From positions 74,834-138,833 of the forward strand of contig JAHYYJ010000008.1 in NCBI GenBank assembly GCA_019425015.1: a stretch of 64,000 bases of DNA, written 5' to 3'. Both the position numbers and the translations under genes were made by a program. Position 1 is the first letter of the stretch. Each line of letters begins with the position of its first letter. Positions 32,040-40,750 of this stretch are shown here, in pieces. The DNA is from Collinsella sp. (GTDB lineage Bacteria; Actinomycetota; Coriobacteriia; Coriobacteriales; Coriobacteriaceae). The notes beneath the pieces are model-generated. The model had not been told where the DNA came from and ran no database searches. It worked only from the letters and a program-made list of their open reading frames with translations.

Positions 32040-33635
32040 CTACGCGCGGATAACCTTGTCGACGTTTTGCAGCTGCAGCTCGTCGCCATCCTGACCCTCG
32101 ATGCGCACGTTCTGCAGGTCGAGGACTTTCACGTTCTGCGCGATGATGCCCTGGCGCACCATGGGCTCCACGCCGCAGGCCATGGCCGGCACAAAGGGCT
32201 CGGCATCGGCGGCAAAGGTCACATGGACATCCTGGAACGTCAGGCGCGTCACCTTGCTCTCGGGAAGGCCCGTGATATAGGCCGCGGCCGCATGGCAGTT
32301 GGTGGCCTCGATATCGCAAAACGTCGTGGCGCCAAAGCCGGGCGTACGGTCGTCGACGGGCAGCGCCTCGAGAGACTGCACGTAGTCGGTCTTGCCGTCC
32401 TTGTCGCAGAAGTAGAACGAGTTGACCACGAAGGGCGTGAGCACCTTATCCATGCGAATGTGCTCGAAGGTGATGCCCTCGTTGACGGCGTCCTTGCCGC
32501 GTCCGCGGCGTGTCTTGACGCGCAGGCCGCGGTCGGTGCGCTCAAAGAGGCACTTGCTCACGGTGAGGTCCTTGATGCCGCCGGCGGCCTCGGATCCCAG
32601 CACCACGGCGCCGTGGCCGTCGTGCATGTAGCAGTGCGAGATCAGCACGTCGTGCGTGGCGGGACGGAGCTCGGGTTCAATGCCCAGTTTGCCGCTCTTG
32701 ATGGCGATGCAGTCGTCGCCCACCGAGAACTGACAGCCAAGGATGCGGACAAAACCGCAGCTCTCGGGATCGAAACCGTCGGTGTTGTGGGAGTTCTTGG
32801 GACCCTCGATGGACAGGCACAGGGCATCGACGTGCTCGCACAGAATGGGATGGATATTCCACGCCGGGCTGTTGCGCACGGTAAAGCCGGCAAGACTCAC
32901 GTTTTCGCACTCGGACAGGATAATCATGCGCGGGCGGGCGATCTCGCGGCCCTCCTCGGGACGGAAGATGTTCTTAAAGTCCTTGTTCCACCAGTTGTCC
33001 TCGGCAAAATCGGTCTGGCCGTCGATGGCGCCGCGGCCATAGATGCACACGTCGTGCACGCTCAGGCCCGTAAAGGTCGAACAGTAGGTCGAGAAGCTCT
33101 CGCCCTCCCAACGGCCCAGGGGCAGCATATCGGTGCCGGCGTACCCAGCCCCCTCGTCACCCGTGACCGTGCCCGGAATGTAGGCAAGCGCGGCGCGGTC
33201 GTGGCGGGCCAGCAGCACCGCGCCCTCGGCAAGCTCGATGTTGACATTGCTCTTAAGGAAGAGGGACTTGATGCGGTAGTTGCCGGCGGGGATCAGCACG
33301 CGCCCGCCCTTGGGGCAGGCCATGATGGCAGCCTGAATGTTGGTGGTGTCATCGTGCTCGGCATCGCCCTTGGCTCCGCAGTCGCGAACGTTGATGGTAA
33401 AGGGCTCCGCCGGCGTGGTGACGCCTACGCTCAACTCGCGCTCGCCGCAGACAAAGCGGATCAGGTTGCGCTTGCCGGGAGTCAGGCCATCGACATAGGT
33501 CTCGACCGTATTCGTGGTACCGGCGGGCTCATCGTTGACAAAGATCTCCCACGTATCGGCACAGGTAAAGTAGCCGCCATCGTCGAGCTCGATAACGGCC
33601 GCGCGGGCATTGCGCCAGATAACGTTCGTCTCCAT
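32040..33635 (-). CDS. GH28 polygalacturonase
   Basis: 531-residue glycosidase that hydrolyses alpha-1,4-galacturonide bonds. A small N-terminal Ig/Fn3-like module (about 1-85) precedes the parallel beta-helix, which begins NVRDCGAKGDAEHDDTTNIQAA. The GH28 active site is complete: HNTDGFDP, SVGDDCIAIKSG, DGHGAVVLGSE and RGLRVKTRRGRG. There is no signal peptide, so it probably acts on imported oligogalacturonides, like exo-type enzymes. Start 33635 with GGGAGA upstream. Downstream of the GPH transporter, with a terminator between them. Confidence 0.93.
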   Translation of the reverse strand: METNVIWRNARAAVIELDDGGYFTCADTWEIFVNDEPAGTTNTVETYVDGLTPGKRNLIRFVCGERELSVGVTTPAEPFTINVRDCGAKGDAEHDDTTNIQAAIMACPKGGRVLIPAGNYRIKSLFLKSNVNIELAEGAVLLARHDRAALAYIPGTVTGDEGAGYAGTDMLPLGRWEGESFSTYCSTFTGLSVHDVCIYGRGAIDGQTDFAEDNWWNKDFKNIFRPEEGREIARPRMIILSECENVSLAGFTVRNSPAWNIHPILCEHVDALCLSIEGPKNSHNTDGFDPESCGFVRILGCQFSVGDDCIAIKSGKLGIEPELRPATHDVLISHCYMHDGHGAVVLGSEAAGGIKDLTVSKCLFERTDRGLRVKTRRGRGKDAVNEGITFEHIRMDKVLTPFVVNSFYFCDKDGKTDYVQSLEALPVDDRTPGFGATTFCDIEATNCHAAAAYITGLPESKVTRLTFQDVHVTFAADAEPFVPAMACGVEPMVRQGIIAQNVKVLDLQNVRIEGQDGDELQLQNVDKVIRA

Positions 33636-33680
33636 GGGTCTCTCCCTCAAATGTAATCAGAAGTTCATACTAGTCGTTTT

Positions 33681-33725
33681 TAAAAAAGGGCCGTACCCGC
33701 CGGTGGATCTCCGGTGGCACGGCCC
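33681..33725 (-). terminator. Rho-independent terminator after the GPH transporter gene
   Basis: Stem AGGGCCGT/ACGGCCCT with an inner CCGCCGG/CCGGTGG pairing, followed by TTTTTT on the minus strand. Confidence 0.88.
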
Positions 33726-33749
33726 TGTGGTTTGGACGATGCGCCTGCC

Positions 33750-35309
33750 CTACTCGGCGGGAATTACGCTGCCGTCCTGGAAGCCAACATTGTTGTGGGC
33801 GAAGCAGTCCTCGTACTTAAAGCCGGAGAGTTCCTCGCAAAGCGCCTTGACCTCGGGCTTGACGTCGGCCATCTTGCCACCCTCCTTGACACGGTGGATC
33901 TCGTCGCAAAGGATGTCGCACTGCTCCTTGTCAATCTTGATGCCGCGGGCAAGGACGGCCGCGAGCAGGAAGAAGCCGGCGCAGCCGATGAGCATGTAGC
34001 CGCAAATGTACAGAGGCACGGTGGCGGGCTGGGTCACGGCGTCGCTGTTGCCGGCGGTCTGAATGAAGCCGGAGGCAGCAAGGACGATAGCCCATACGTT
34101 GACGGCAACAGCCTGGGCGATCTGCTGGCAGAGCTGCTGTGCGGAGCTGTAGATGCCCTCGCGACGACGCAGGGTGATGAGCTCATCGACATCGGGGATG
34201 TAGTTGAGCAGAACATCGGGCAGATACTGGAAGCCAACGTAGAAGAACTTCCAGATGGCGAAGATGATGGGGTAGGCGATCATGGCGATGGCGACCGTGG
34301 AGGTGCCGTTGATCTGACCAAAGGCGAAGTAGTTGTAGGCGATGATGCACGCGGCGCAACCGACGTTTGCCAGGTACCAAGACTTGTGGAAGCCCTTCTT
34401 GGCCATGAGGGCGACCCAGATGGCGGTGCAGACGATAGCGACGACCTTGCCGGGCATCTCCATCACGGACTCGTAGGACTTAGGAATCTGCAGACAGTAG
34501 ACGATGAAGAAGGACAGGCACGCAGACCAGCAGGCAGCAGCGAGCTTCGTGGAGACCTGTGCATACAGGACCTTGCGGAAGGACTTGTTGCGGAAGGTAG
34601 AGATAACGTCGATGAAGAACTTCTTGATACCCTCGCCGACGCTCTCGATCTTCTCCTGAGCGACCTCCTCGGGGGTGTGCTCCCACGTAGACAGGTACAC
34701 GCACAGCAGCGAGATTGCCATGACCGAAGCGTTGATCGTAGCGATGATGAAGTAGCTGAACGGGTTGGTCTCGCCGAAGGTGCCAAAGCCAAAGCCGACG
34801 AGTGCTGCCATCAGGAAGCCGGCGGCGTTACCAAAGAGGTGCTTGTAGCCGGTGAGGTACGTACGCTCCTTGAAGTCGTCGGTCATCTCGATGGTCAGCG
34901 GCGACAGGTTGGCGGTGCAGAACGTGTACGCGACGTTGTAGATCAGGTACAGCGCAAAGTAGTACGGGAAACCGAACGGCGTGGCGACGAAGATGAGCGG
35001 CTCGGCGACCATCATCGGGATAGCCAGCAAAATCCAGAAACGGCGACGACCAAAGATGCGGCCAATCTTGGTGGCATAGAAGTTATCGGCCACAAAACCC
35101 ATCAGCGGGCAAAGAATGGCGTTGAGATAGATGGCGAACGAGCTGATGAGCGCGGCCTCGCCTGCGGACAGGCCGCACTCCGTTGACAGGAACAGCACCA
35201 TATAGCTGTGCGTAAAGCTCAGGGCGCCGGAGTTGAGCATACCGCCCATGCCAAAGCCCAAGCGCGTCCAGAATGTGATCTTGCGCTTTTTACCGATCTT
35301 GTTAGTCAT
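33750..35309 (-). CDS. GPH-family (MFS) glycoside/uronide symporter
   Basis: 519-residue inner-membrane carrier with about twelve membrane helices. The GPH loop motif is recognisable in GFVADNFYATKIGRIFGRRRFWIL between helices 2 and 3. The C-terminal cytoplasmic tail is about 60 residues, as often in this family. Family members import glucuronides, melibiose or oligogalacturonides with a cation. The first position in the GH28/pectinesterase group and the regulon operators upstream point to pectin oligosaccharides. Start 35309 (MTNKIGKK) has GAGGGAG upstream; the longer frame starts in the leader. Confidence 0.88.
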   Translation of the reverse strand: MTNKIGKKRKITFWTRLGFGMGGMLNSGALSFTHSYMVLFLSTECGLSAGEAALISSFAIYLNAILCPLMGFVADNFYATKIGRIFGRRRFWILLAIPMMVAEPLIFVATPFGFPYYFALYLIYNVAYTFCTANLSPLTIEMTDDFKERTYLTGYKHLFGNAAGFLMAALVGFGFGTFGETNPFSYFIIATINASVMAISLLCVYLSTWEHTPEEVAQEKIESVGEGIKKFFIDVISTFRNKSFRKVLYAQVSTKLAAACWSACLSFFIVYCLQIPKSYESVMEMPGKVVAIVCTAIWVALMAKKGFHKSWYLANVGCAACIIAYNYFAFGQINGTSTVAIAMIAYPIIFAIWKFFYVGFQYLPDVLLNYIPDVDELITLRRREGIYSSAQQLCQQIAQAVAVNVWAIVLAASGFIQTAGNSDAVTQPATVPLYICGYMLIGCAGFFLLAAVLARGIKIDKEQCDILCDEIHRVKEGGKMADVKPEVKALCEELSGFKYEDCFAHNNVGFQDGSVIPAE

Positions 35310-35394
35310 CGAGCTCCCTCTCTTTTCTCGATTGTCTTGTAACAAGACATTGGAGTCCATACCGATGTCTGTCTGCATGTCGTCCGCTCGTAGG

Positions 35395-35467
35395 GTGAAC
35401 GTTTAGCTAGATTATGCGCGATTGCTTATGATAGGTGAACGTTCACTTGTATATTATCCTTGAACGG
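35395..35467 (-). promoter_or_regulatory. Pectin-regulon promoter module of the GPH transporter
   Basis: Boxes GTGAACGTTTAG (35395-35406) and the perfect GTGAACGTTCAC (35435-35446) are 40 bp apart. TGAACGG follows at 35461-35467 with an inverted CCGTTAAACGG nearby. A further GTGAACGTTTAT lies at 35555-35566. Confidence 0.8.
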
Positions 35468-35621
35468 TCGTTTTTTGCCGTTAAACGGACATCTGACTTG
35501 AAAAAAATCACGATTACATGGGTATTGAGTGGGTTTAAATTTGAGGTCGATTAGGTGAACGTTTATTGTTTTCGCCGCTCCCGTACCATCAGGAAGACAC
35601 GCCCGAACAGACAGAACAAAC

Positions 35622-35655
35622 ATGGCCCCGCCGGGAACACTCCCGACGGGGCCAT
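35622..35655 (-). terminator. Terminator after uxaA
   Basis: Stem ATGGCCCCG.CGGGA / TCCCG.CGGGGCCAT, 34 bp past the uxaA stop codon. Confidence 0.8.
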
Positions 35656-35688
35656 GGTCAACAGTGGCCTATGCGAATCCATTTGCCG

Positions 35689-37173
35689 CTACAGGCAGAC
35701 GCCGTCCTTCCAAATGCTGATCTCGTGGCAGCCGCGACGCTCGGCACTCGTAAGCTTGCCGCTCGCCGTCTCTAGCACCAGCTGGTACAGGTCGTGGGCA
35801 GCCTCGTCGAGCGTACGCTCGCCCGTGGCGACCACGCCGGCGTTAAAGTCCATCCAGTTGGCCTTGTGGTCGCACAGACGCTGGTTGGTGAACACCTTGA
35901 GCGTGGGCGCCGGCGCGCCAAACGGCGTGCCGCGGCCGGTCGAGAACAGGATCACGTGGCAGCCGGCAGCCGTCAGGGCCGTGGTGGATACCATGTCGTT
36001 ACCCGGGCCACACAGCATGTTCAGGCCATGCTTGGTAGCCTGGCCGGCATACGGCAGCACGTCGACGATGGGGGCAGATCCGCCCTTTTGCACGCAGCCG
36101 CAGCTCTTGTCCTCGAGCGTGGTAATACCGCCGTCCTTGTTGCCGGGACTCGGGTTCTCGTAGACCACCTCACCATGGCTGATAAAGTAGTCCTTAAAGC
36201 CGTTGAGCATGTCAGAGGCAGCGTTGAAGACCCGCTCGTCCTCGCAGCGATCGAGCAGAATGCTCTCCGCGCCAAACATCTCGGGAACTTCGGTAAGCAC
36301 CGACGTGCCGCCGCGGGCGACGACCATATCGCTCACGCGACCGATCGTGGGGTTGGCGGTAATGCCCGAAAGACCGTCAGAGCCGCCGCACTTAAGGCCA
36401 ATGACCAGCTCGGAGGCAGGAATGGGCTCACGCTTGGCCTGCTTGGCCATGTCGGCAAGCTCGGACAGGATCTTGTGACCCTCGACCTGCTCGTCGGCTA
36501 CATCCTGGCAGGCGAGGAATCGAACGCGCTCGCGATCGAAGTCACCGAGCTCGTCGAGTACCTGCTGGTGCGTGCAGTTCTCGCAACCGAGGGACAGGAA
36601 CAGCACGCCCGCAGCGTTTGCGTGACGCGAGAGCGCCACCAGCAGACGGCGTGTCTGGGCGTGGTCGACGCCGGTCTGGGAGCAGCCAAAGGGATGCGGG
36701 AAGTAGTAAACGCCCTCCAGCGAACCCTCGACCAGATCCTGGGCCTGCTCGCACATGGCACGCGCGACCTCGTTGACGCAGCCGACCGTGGGGATGATCC
36801 ACAGCTCGTTGCGCGTCGCGGCGCGGCCGTCGGCGCGGCGGAAGCCCATAAAGGTCTCGGGCTCAACCGGCTCAACGACCGGATGCGTCGGGTTGTAAGT
36901 GTACTCGACCTCGCCCGAAAGGTTGGTCTTGACGTTATGCGTATGAAGCCACTGACCGGGCTGGATGTCGCCCGTCACGTGGCCGATAGGAAGACCGTAC
37001 TTGACGACGTCCTCCTTCGCCGCAATGGCGCGCACGGCCATCTTGTGGCCCTGCGGAATATCCTCCGCGGCCACGACCTCGCCCACCCCGGGAACCGTGA
37101 CGGCGGTGCCCTTGGCAAGCGGCGACAGCGCGACGATTACGTTATCGGCCGGATTGATCTGGATAGTGTTCAT
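35689..37173 (-). CDS. uxaA: Altronate dehydratase UxaA
   Basis: Dehydrates D-altronate to KDG; an iron-dependent cytoplasmic enzyme of 494 residues. The N-terminal SAF domain (about 1-95: NVIVALSPLAKGTAV, HKMAVRAIAAKEDVVKYG) is followed by the catalytic domain. Conserved Cys/His-rich strands: PHPFGCSQTG, GCENCTHQQV, LKCGGSDGLSG, EDKSCGCVQKGG and FSTGRGTPFG. Start 37173 with AGGA upstream. Third gene of the uxaC-uxaB-uxaA unit. A second use could be galactarate-type substrates, but the neighbours favour altronate. Confidence 0.95.
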   Translation of the reverse strand: MNTIQINPADNVIVALSPLAKGTAVTVPGVGEVVAAEDIPQGHKMAVRAIAAKEDVVKYGLPIGHVTGDIQPGQWLHTHNVKTNLSGEVEYTYNPTHPVVEPVEPETFMGFRRADGRAATRNELWIIPTVGCVNEVARAMCEQAQDLVEGSLEGVYYFPHPFGCSQTGVDHAQTRRLLVALSRHANAAGVLFLSLGCENCTHQQVLDELGDFDRERVRFLACQDVADEQVEGHKILSELADMAKQAKREPIPASELVIGLKCGGSDGLSGITANPTIGRVSDMVVARGGTSVLTEVPEMFGAESILLDRCEDERVFNAASDMLNGFKDYFISHGEVVYENPSPGNKDGGITTLEDKSCGCVQKGGSAPIVDVLPYAGQATKHGLNMLCGPGNDMVSTTALTAAGCHVILFSTGRGTPFGAPAPTLKVFTNQRLCDHKANWMDFNAGVVATGERTLDEAAHDLYQLVLETASGKLTSAERRGCHEISIWKDGVCL

Positions 37174-37251
37174 TACAAATGGTCCTAACCCTACAGATTG
37201 AGCAGAAGTCAGCGGGCGCCCGCCAGTTGCCCGGCAGGTGCGCAGAAGAAT

Positions 37252-38766
37252 TTAGGCCTGGGCGTTGGCGAAGGCCTGCTTGGCGCCCTCGGCGCGCACG
37301 ACGGCAAGCGCGTTGACGACAAACTCCTCAAGACCGGCGATCTGCGTAAGGTCTTCGCCCCACATTTGCTCATTGGTGAGCACGTCGTACACCAGCTCGG
37401 CATCGTCTGCACCGGCGTGGGCGGCGTAGAAATCGAGCACGAAGGCATCGTCCTGAGCGGTGTACTCGGTGCCGTCGGCGCGTCGCAGGTGCAGGCCATC
37501 GCCCTCACGAGCAACGAGCTCCTGAGTATAGAAGGCAATGAGCGTAGCGAGGCTCGTCGCCAGGCACTTGGGCAGGTTGCCGGTCTCGGCAACATAGTCC
37601 TTGAGCGTAGGCAGGTCGCGGGCACGCCACTTAGCGGTGGAGTTGAGGCAAATGGAGAGCAGCGCGTGGTCGATAAACGGGTTGTCGAAGCGGTTCTCGA
37701 CGGCGGCGGCAAAGGCCTTGCAGTCCTCGACGTCCAGGTCGGCGGCAAGCGTCGGGATGACCTCGTCGTAGAGCATGGTGTTCATGAAGCCGCGAACGGT
37801 CTCGTCGTGCATGCAATCGCGCACGATATCAAAACCGGCAACCCAGGAGCCCGGAACGAAGGCGGTGTGGGCACCGTTGAGGATGCGGACCTTGCGCTTC
37901 TTGTACGGGGTGACATCGGGGGTAACAAAGACACCCGGCAGGCCGGCCTTTACGAAGGGCAAACGCTCCTTGAGCGACTCATCGCCCTGGATACCCCACA
38001 TCTGGAAGGGCTCGCGCACGGCCAGGAAGGGATCCTCGTAGCCCAGGCGCTCGGCCACGGCAGCGGCCTCCTTGGGGTCGCGGATGCGGCCGGGGACGAT
38101 AGTGTCGACGAGCGTGGTGCAGACGGTGCAGTCGTTGGCCATCCACTGCAAGAACTCGTCCTCCCAGCCCCAATCGCTTACGTACTGGTTCATAATGCGC
38201 AGCAGCTCCTCGCCATTATGGTCGATGAGCTCGCAGGCGAGCACGATGACGCCCGGCTTGCCGGCAGCCCAGCGGGTGTGAAGGACCTGGACAAGCTTGG
38301 CGGGGAAGCTCGCGGGCGGCATATCGTCGGCCTTGCAGGACGGATCGTAGGCAATGCCAGCCTCGGTGGTGTTGGAGACGATAATCTCTAGGTCGTCGGA
38401 GACGGCAACCTCCATCATGGCGCGGTAGTCCGCCTCGCGGTACGGATTGAGGCAGCGGCTGCAAGCGCTGATCACACGGGACTCGTCAACCGTGTTGCCG
38501 TTCTCCTTACCGCGCACCAGCACGGTGTACAGGTCATCCTGAGCGTTAATGCCGTCGGCAAAGCCAAAGGCACCGCTGATGGGCTGGACCATGACAACCT
38601 TGCCGTTCCAGCCGGTTGCCTCGTTGCCCATGTCAAAGAAGCGGTCGACGAAGGCGCGCAGGAAATTGCCCTCGCCAAACTGCAGAACCTTCTCGGGCGC
38701 GTCCTTGGGCAGCAGGTAGCCCTTGTAGCCGATCTTCTCGAGCGTCTCGTAGCTGATGTTCTCCAT
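37252..38766 (-). CDS. uxaB: Tagaturonate reductase (altronate oxidoreductase) UxaB
   Basis: Reduces D-tagaturonate to D-altronate with NADH; 504 residues, cytoplasmic, mannitol-dehydrogenase superfamily. VLQFGEGNFLRAFVDRFF near the N-terminus is the nucleotide-binding start. IIVSNTTEAGIAYDP and RILNGAHTAFVPG are UxaB-like signatures; the latter carries the substrate-binding Asn and His. Fructuronate reductase (UxuB) is the main alternative, but linkage to uxaA rather than to mannonate dehydratase supports UxaB. Start 38766 with AAGGAGAG upstream. Confidence 0.92.
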   Translation of the reverse strand: MENISYETLEKIGYKGYLLPKDAPEKVLQFGEGNFLRAFVDRFFDMGNEATGWNGKVVMVQPISGAFGFADGINAQDDLYTVLVRGKENGNTVDESRVISACSRCLNPYREADYRAMMEVAVSDDLEIIVSNTTEAGIAYDPSCKADDMPPASFPAKLVQVLHTRWAAGKPGVIVLACELIDHNGEELLRIMNQYVSDWGWEDEFLQWMANDCTVCTTLVDTIVPGRIRDPKEAAAVAERLGYEDPFLAVREPFQMWGIQGDESLKERLPFVKAGLPGVFVTPDVTPYKKRKVRILNGAHTAFVPGSWVAGFDIVRDCMHDETVRGFMNTMLYDEVIPTLAADLDVEDCKAFAAAVENRFDNPFIDHALLSICLNSTAKWRARDLPTLKDYVAETGNLPKCLATSLATLIAFYTQELVAREGDGLHLRRADGTEYTAQDDAFVLDFYAAHAGADDAELVYDVLTNEQMWGEDLTQIAGLEEFVVNALAVVRAEGAKQAFANAQA

Positions 38767-38806
38767 CGATGTCTCTCCTTAGATTGCTGTTAGCGTGCAG
38801 GCAAAA

Positions 38807-38838
38807 CGGGAGCGCCGCGTGTGGCAACGGCGCTCCCG
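38807..38838 (-). terminator. Terminator-like hairpin between uxaC and uxaB
   Basis: Stem CGGGAGCGCCG/CGGCGCTCCCG followed by TTTTG on the minus strand. It lies inside the presumed uxaCBA operon, so it may lower uxaB expression relative to uxaC or protect the uxaC mRNA end. Confidence 0.75.
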
Positions 38839-38862
38839 AGTTCGGTGTGATTCGATGCGGGT

Positions 38863-40290
38863 TTAGGCCTCGACGGTATCCAGGTCAAAGCCAAAGTAGC
38901 GGACCGCGTTGTTGTAGCTAATGTCGCGCACGATGGCTCCCAGCAGCTCCATGTCGGCCGGATACTTGCCCCGCTCGACCCACTCGCCGATCACGCCGCA
39001 CAGCACGCGACGGAAGTACTCGTGACGCGGGTAGGACAGGAAGGAGCGGGAATCGGTAAGCATGCCCACAAAGTTGCCCAGCACACCCTCGTTAGCCAGA
39101 GCCGTGAGCTGCTCGCGCATACCGACCTCGTTGTCGTTGAACCACCAGGCGCTGCCGTTCTGGATCTTGCCGGCGGTCGGAGCCTCCTGGAAGCAGCCCA
39201 TCACGGTATCGATCATGGTGTTGTCGATGGGGTTCAGGCTGTACAGAATGGTCTTGGGCAGACCCGTGGCCTCCTGGATGGAGTTGAGGAAATCGGCCAA
39301 CTGGTCGGACGGCGTGTAGTTGGAGATGCAGTCGTAGCCGGTGTCGGGACCGAGCTTGGCGAACATAGCGCGGTTGTTGTCACGCTTGCAGCCAAAGTGC
39401 AGCTGCATGGCCCAGCCAAGGCGGACATACTCGCCGGCGACGAACTGCATAAAGGCCGTCTTGTACTTGAGGACCTCGTCCTCGGTAAGCGGCTCGGCGG
39501 CAAGGCCCTTGGCAAAGATGGCCTCGATCTCGTCGGCGGTAGCCGGAGCGTACATAACGTAGTCAAGCGCGTGGTCGGAAGCGCGGCAGCCCAGCTCGTG
39601 GGCAACGTCGTAGCGCTTGGAGATGGCGGCCTTCATGCCCTCGAAGTCGCTGATCTCAACGCCAGCAACCTCGGAGAGATGCTTGCAGTAGTCGGCGAAC
39701 TCCTGGCCACGCTCGATGCGCAGGGCGGCATCGGGGCGCATGGCGGGAACGACCTGAACGTCAAAACTGTCGTCGGCGGCAATCTTCTTGTGCCACTCAA
39801 AGCTGTCGGCGGGGTCGTCGGTAGTGCAGATCATGCGGACGTTGGACTGCTTGATGAGGTTGCGGCAGGTAAAGCTGGCCTCAGCGAGCTTGGCGTTGGC
39901 AAGGTCCCAGACCTCCTGAGCGGTTTTGCCGTTCAGGACGCCCTCGTAGCCAAAGTAACGCTTAAGCTCCAGGTGGCTCCACTCAAAGACGGGGTTGCCC
40001 ACGCAACGGCCCAGGGTCTCGGCCCACTTCTGGAACTTCTCGCGAGCAGGGGCATCGCCGGTAATGAAGCGCTCGTCGACGCCGTTGGCACGCATCAGGC
40101 GCCACTTGTAGTGGTCACCGCCCAGCCAAACCTCGGTGATGTTCTCAAAACGCTTGTCGTCCCAGATCTCCTTGGGAGAAATGTGGCAGTGGTAGTCAAC
40201 GATGGGCATGCCCTCGGCAAAGTTGTGGAACAGCTCCTCACCGGTTTTGGTGCTCAGCAGGAAATCCTGATCGTCCATGAAGTTTTTCAT
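38863..40290 (-). CDS. uxaC: Uronate isomerase UxaC
   Basis: Converts D-galacturonate to tagaturonate (and glucuronate to fructuronate); 475 residues, cytoplasmic, amidohydrolase superfamily. Metal-binding HxH is in VDYHCHISPKEI, followed by the family strand NITEVWLGGDHYKWRLMRA. CTTDDPADSFEWH, MQLHFGCKRDNN and LTDSRSFLSYPRHEYFRRVL are near-invariant UxaC segments. Start 40290 (MKNFMDDQD) with AAGGGG upstream; the longer frame begins in the operator. First gene of the uxa unit. Confidence 0.96.
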   Translation of the reverse strand: MKNFMDDQDFLLSTKTGEELFHNFAEGMPIVDYHCHISPKEIWDDKRFENITEVWLGGDHYKWRLMRANGVDERFITGDAPAREKFQKWAETLGRCVGNPVFEWSHLELKRYFGYEGVLNGKTAQEVWDLANAKLAEASFTCRNLIKQSNVRMICTTDDPADSFEWHKKIAADDSFDVQVVPAMRPDAALRIERGQEFADYCKHLSEVAGVEISDFEGMKAAISKRYDVAHELGCRASDHALDYVMYAPATADEIEAIFAKGLAAEPLTEDEVLKYKTAFMQFVAGEYVRLGWAMQLHFGCKRDNNRAMFAKLGPDTGYDCISNYTPSDQLADFLNSIQEATGLPKTILYSLNPIDNTMIDTVMGCFQEAPTAGKIQNGSAWWFNDNEVGMREQLTALANEGVLGNFVGMLTDSRSFLSYPRHEYFRRVLCGVIGEWVERGKYPADMELLGAIVRDISYNNAVRYFGFDLDTVEA

Positions 40291-40344
40291 CAAACAACCC
40301 CTTTGTTGGCGGAGCGGGCGCACGATGCGCTCGTTATCCTCTAG

Positions 40345-40416
40345 GTGAACGTTCACTATACTAATTCATTGCGACTTAAAAGGTGAACGTTCACCTAACC
40401 ACCATGGGGTGAACGG
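40345..40416 (-). promoter_or_regulatory. Pectin-regulon promoter module of uxaC
   Basis: Two perfect GTGAACGTTCAC palindromes (40345-40356 and 40383-40394) lie 38 bp apart. TGAACGG (40410-40416) is followed by CCGTTCAACGG. A possible minus-strand -10 TATAGT abuts the first box. Confidence 0.82.
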
Positions 40417-40528
40417 TCGATTTTGCCCGTTCAACGGTTACTGGAGCCGTGACTTGTATGTATTGCGAATTGGCAGGCGTCCCCGAATACCGAACTTGAG
40501 CGCTTTGGCCAGGTGGGTCATGTTCCGC

Positions 40529-40722
40529 CGTGCATTTTTGGGAGTATTCAGCATCGGAGCGCACCGCGCACCGTCCTCAATGCCCTACTCGATATGCATA
40601 TTGCGCCCAATCGGCATAAAAAAGTGCCGCCGATGGCGATTTACGCCATCGGCGGCACTCAAAACAGTCGTTCTGAGCCTCTTTCGGGACACGCCATTGC
40701 TGAATACTCCAAAAAATGCACG
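40529..40722. repeat. Long inverted repeat enclosing the lacI terminator
   Basis: Arms 40529-40553 and 40698-40722 (CGTGCATTTTTGGGAGTATT and partner) pair at 24 of 25 positions across a 144-nt interior. The interior contains the terminator at 40617-40658. No ORF. It fills the spacer between uxaC and the LacI gene. Confidence 0.7.
40617..40658 (-). terminator. Rho-independent terminator after the LacI gene
   Basis: Perfect 15-bp stem GTGCCGCCGATGGCG/CGCCATCGGCGGCAC followed by TTTTTTA on the minus strand. Confidence 0.9.
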
Positions 40723-40750
40723 TCGCAAGAGGGGGTACCTGACTAAACGG

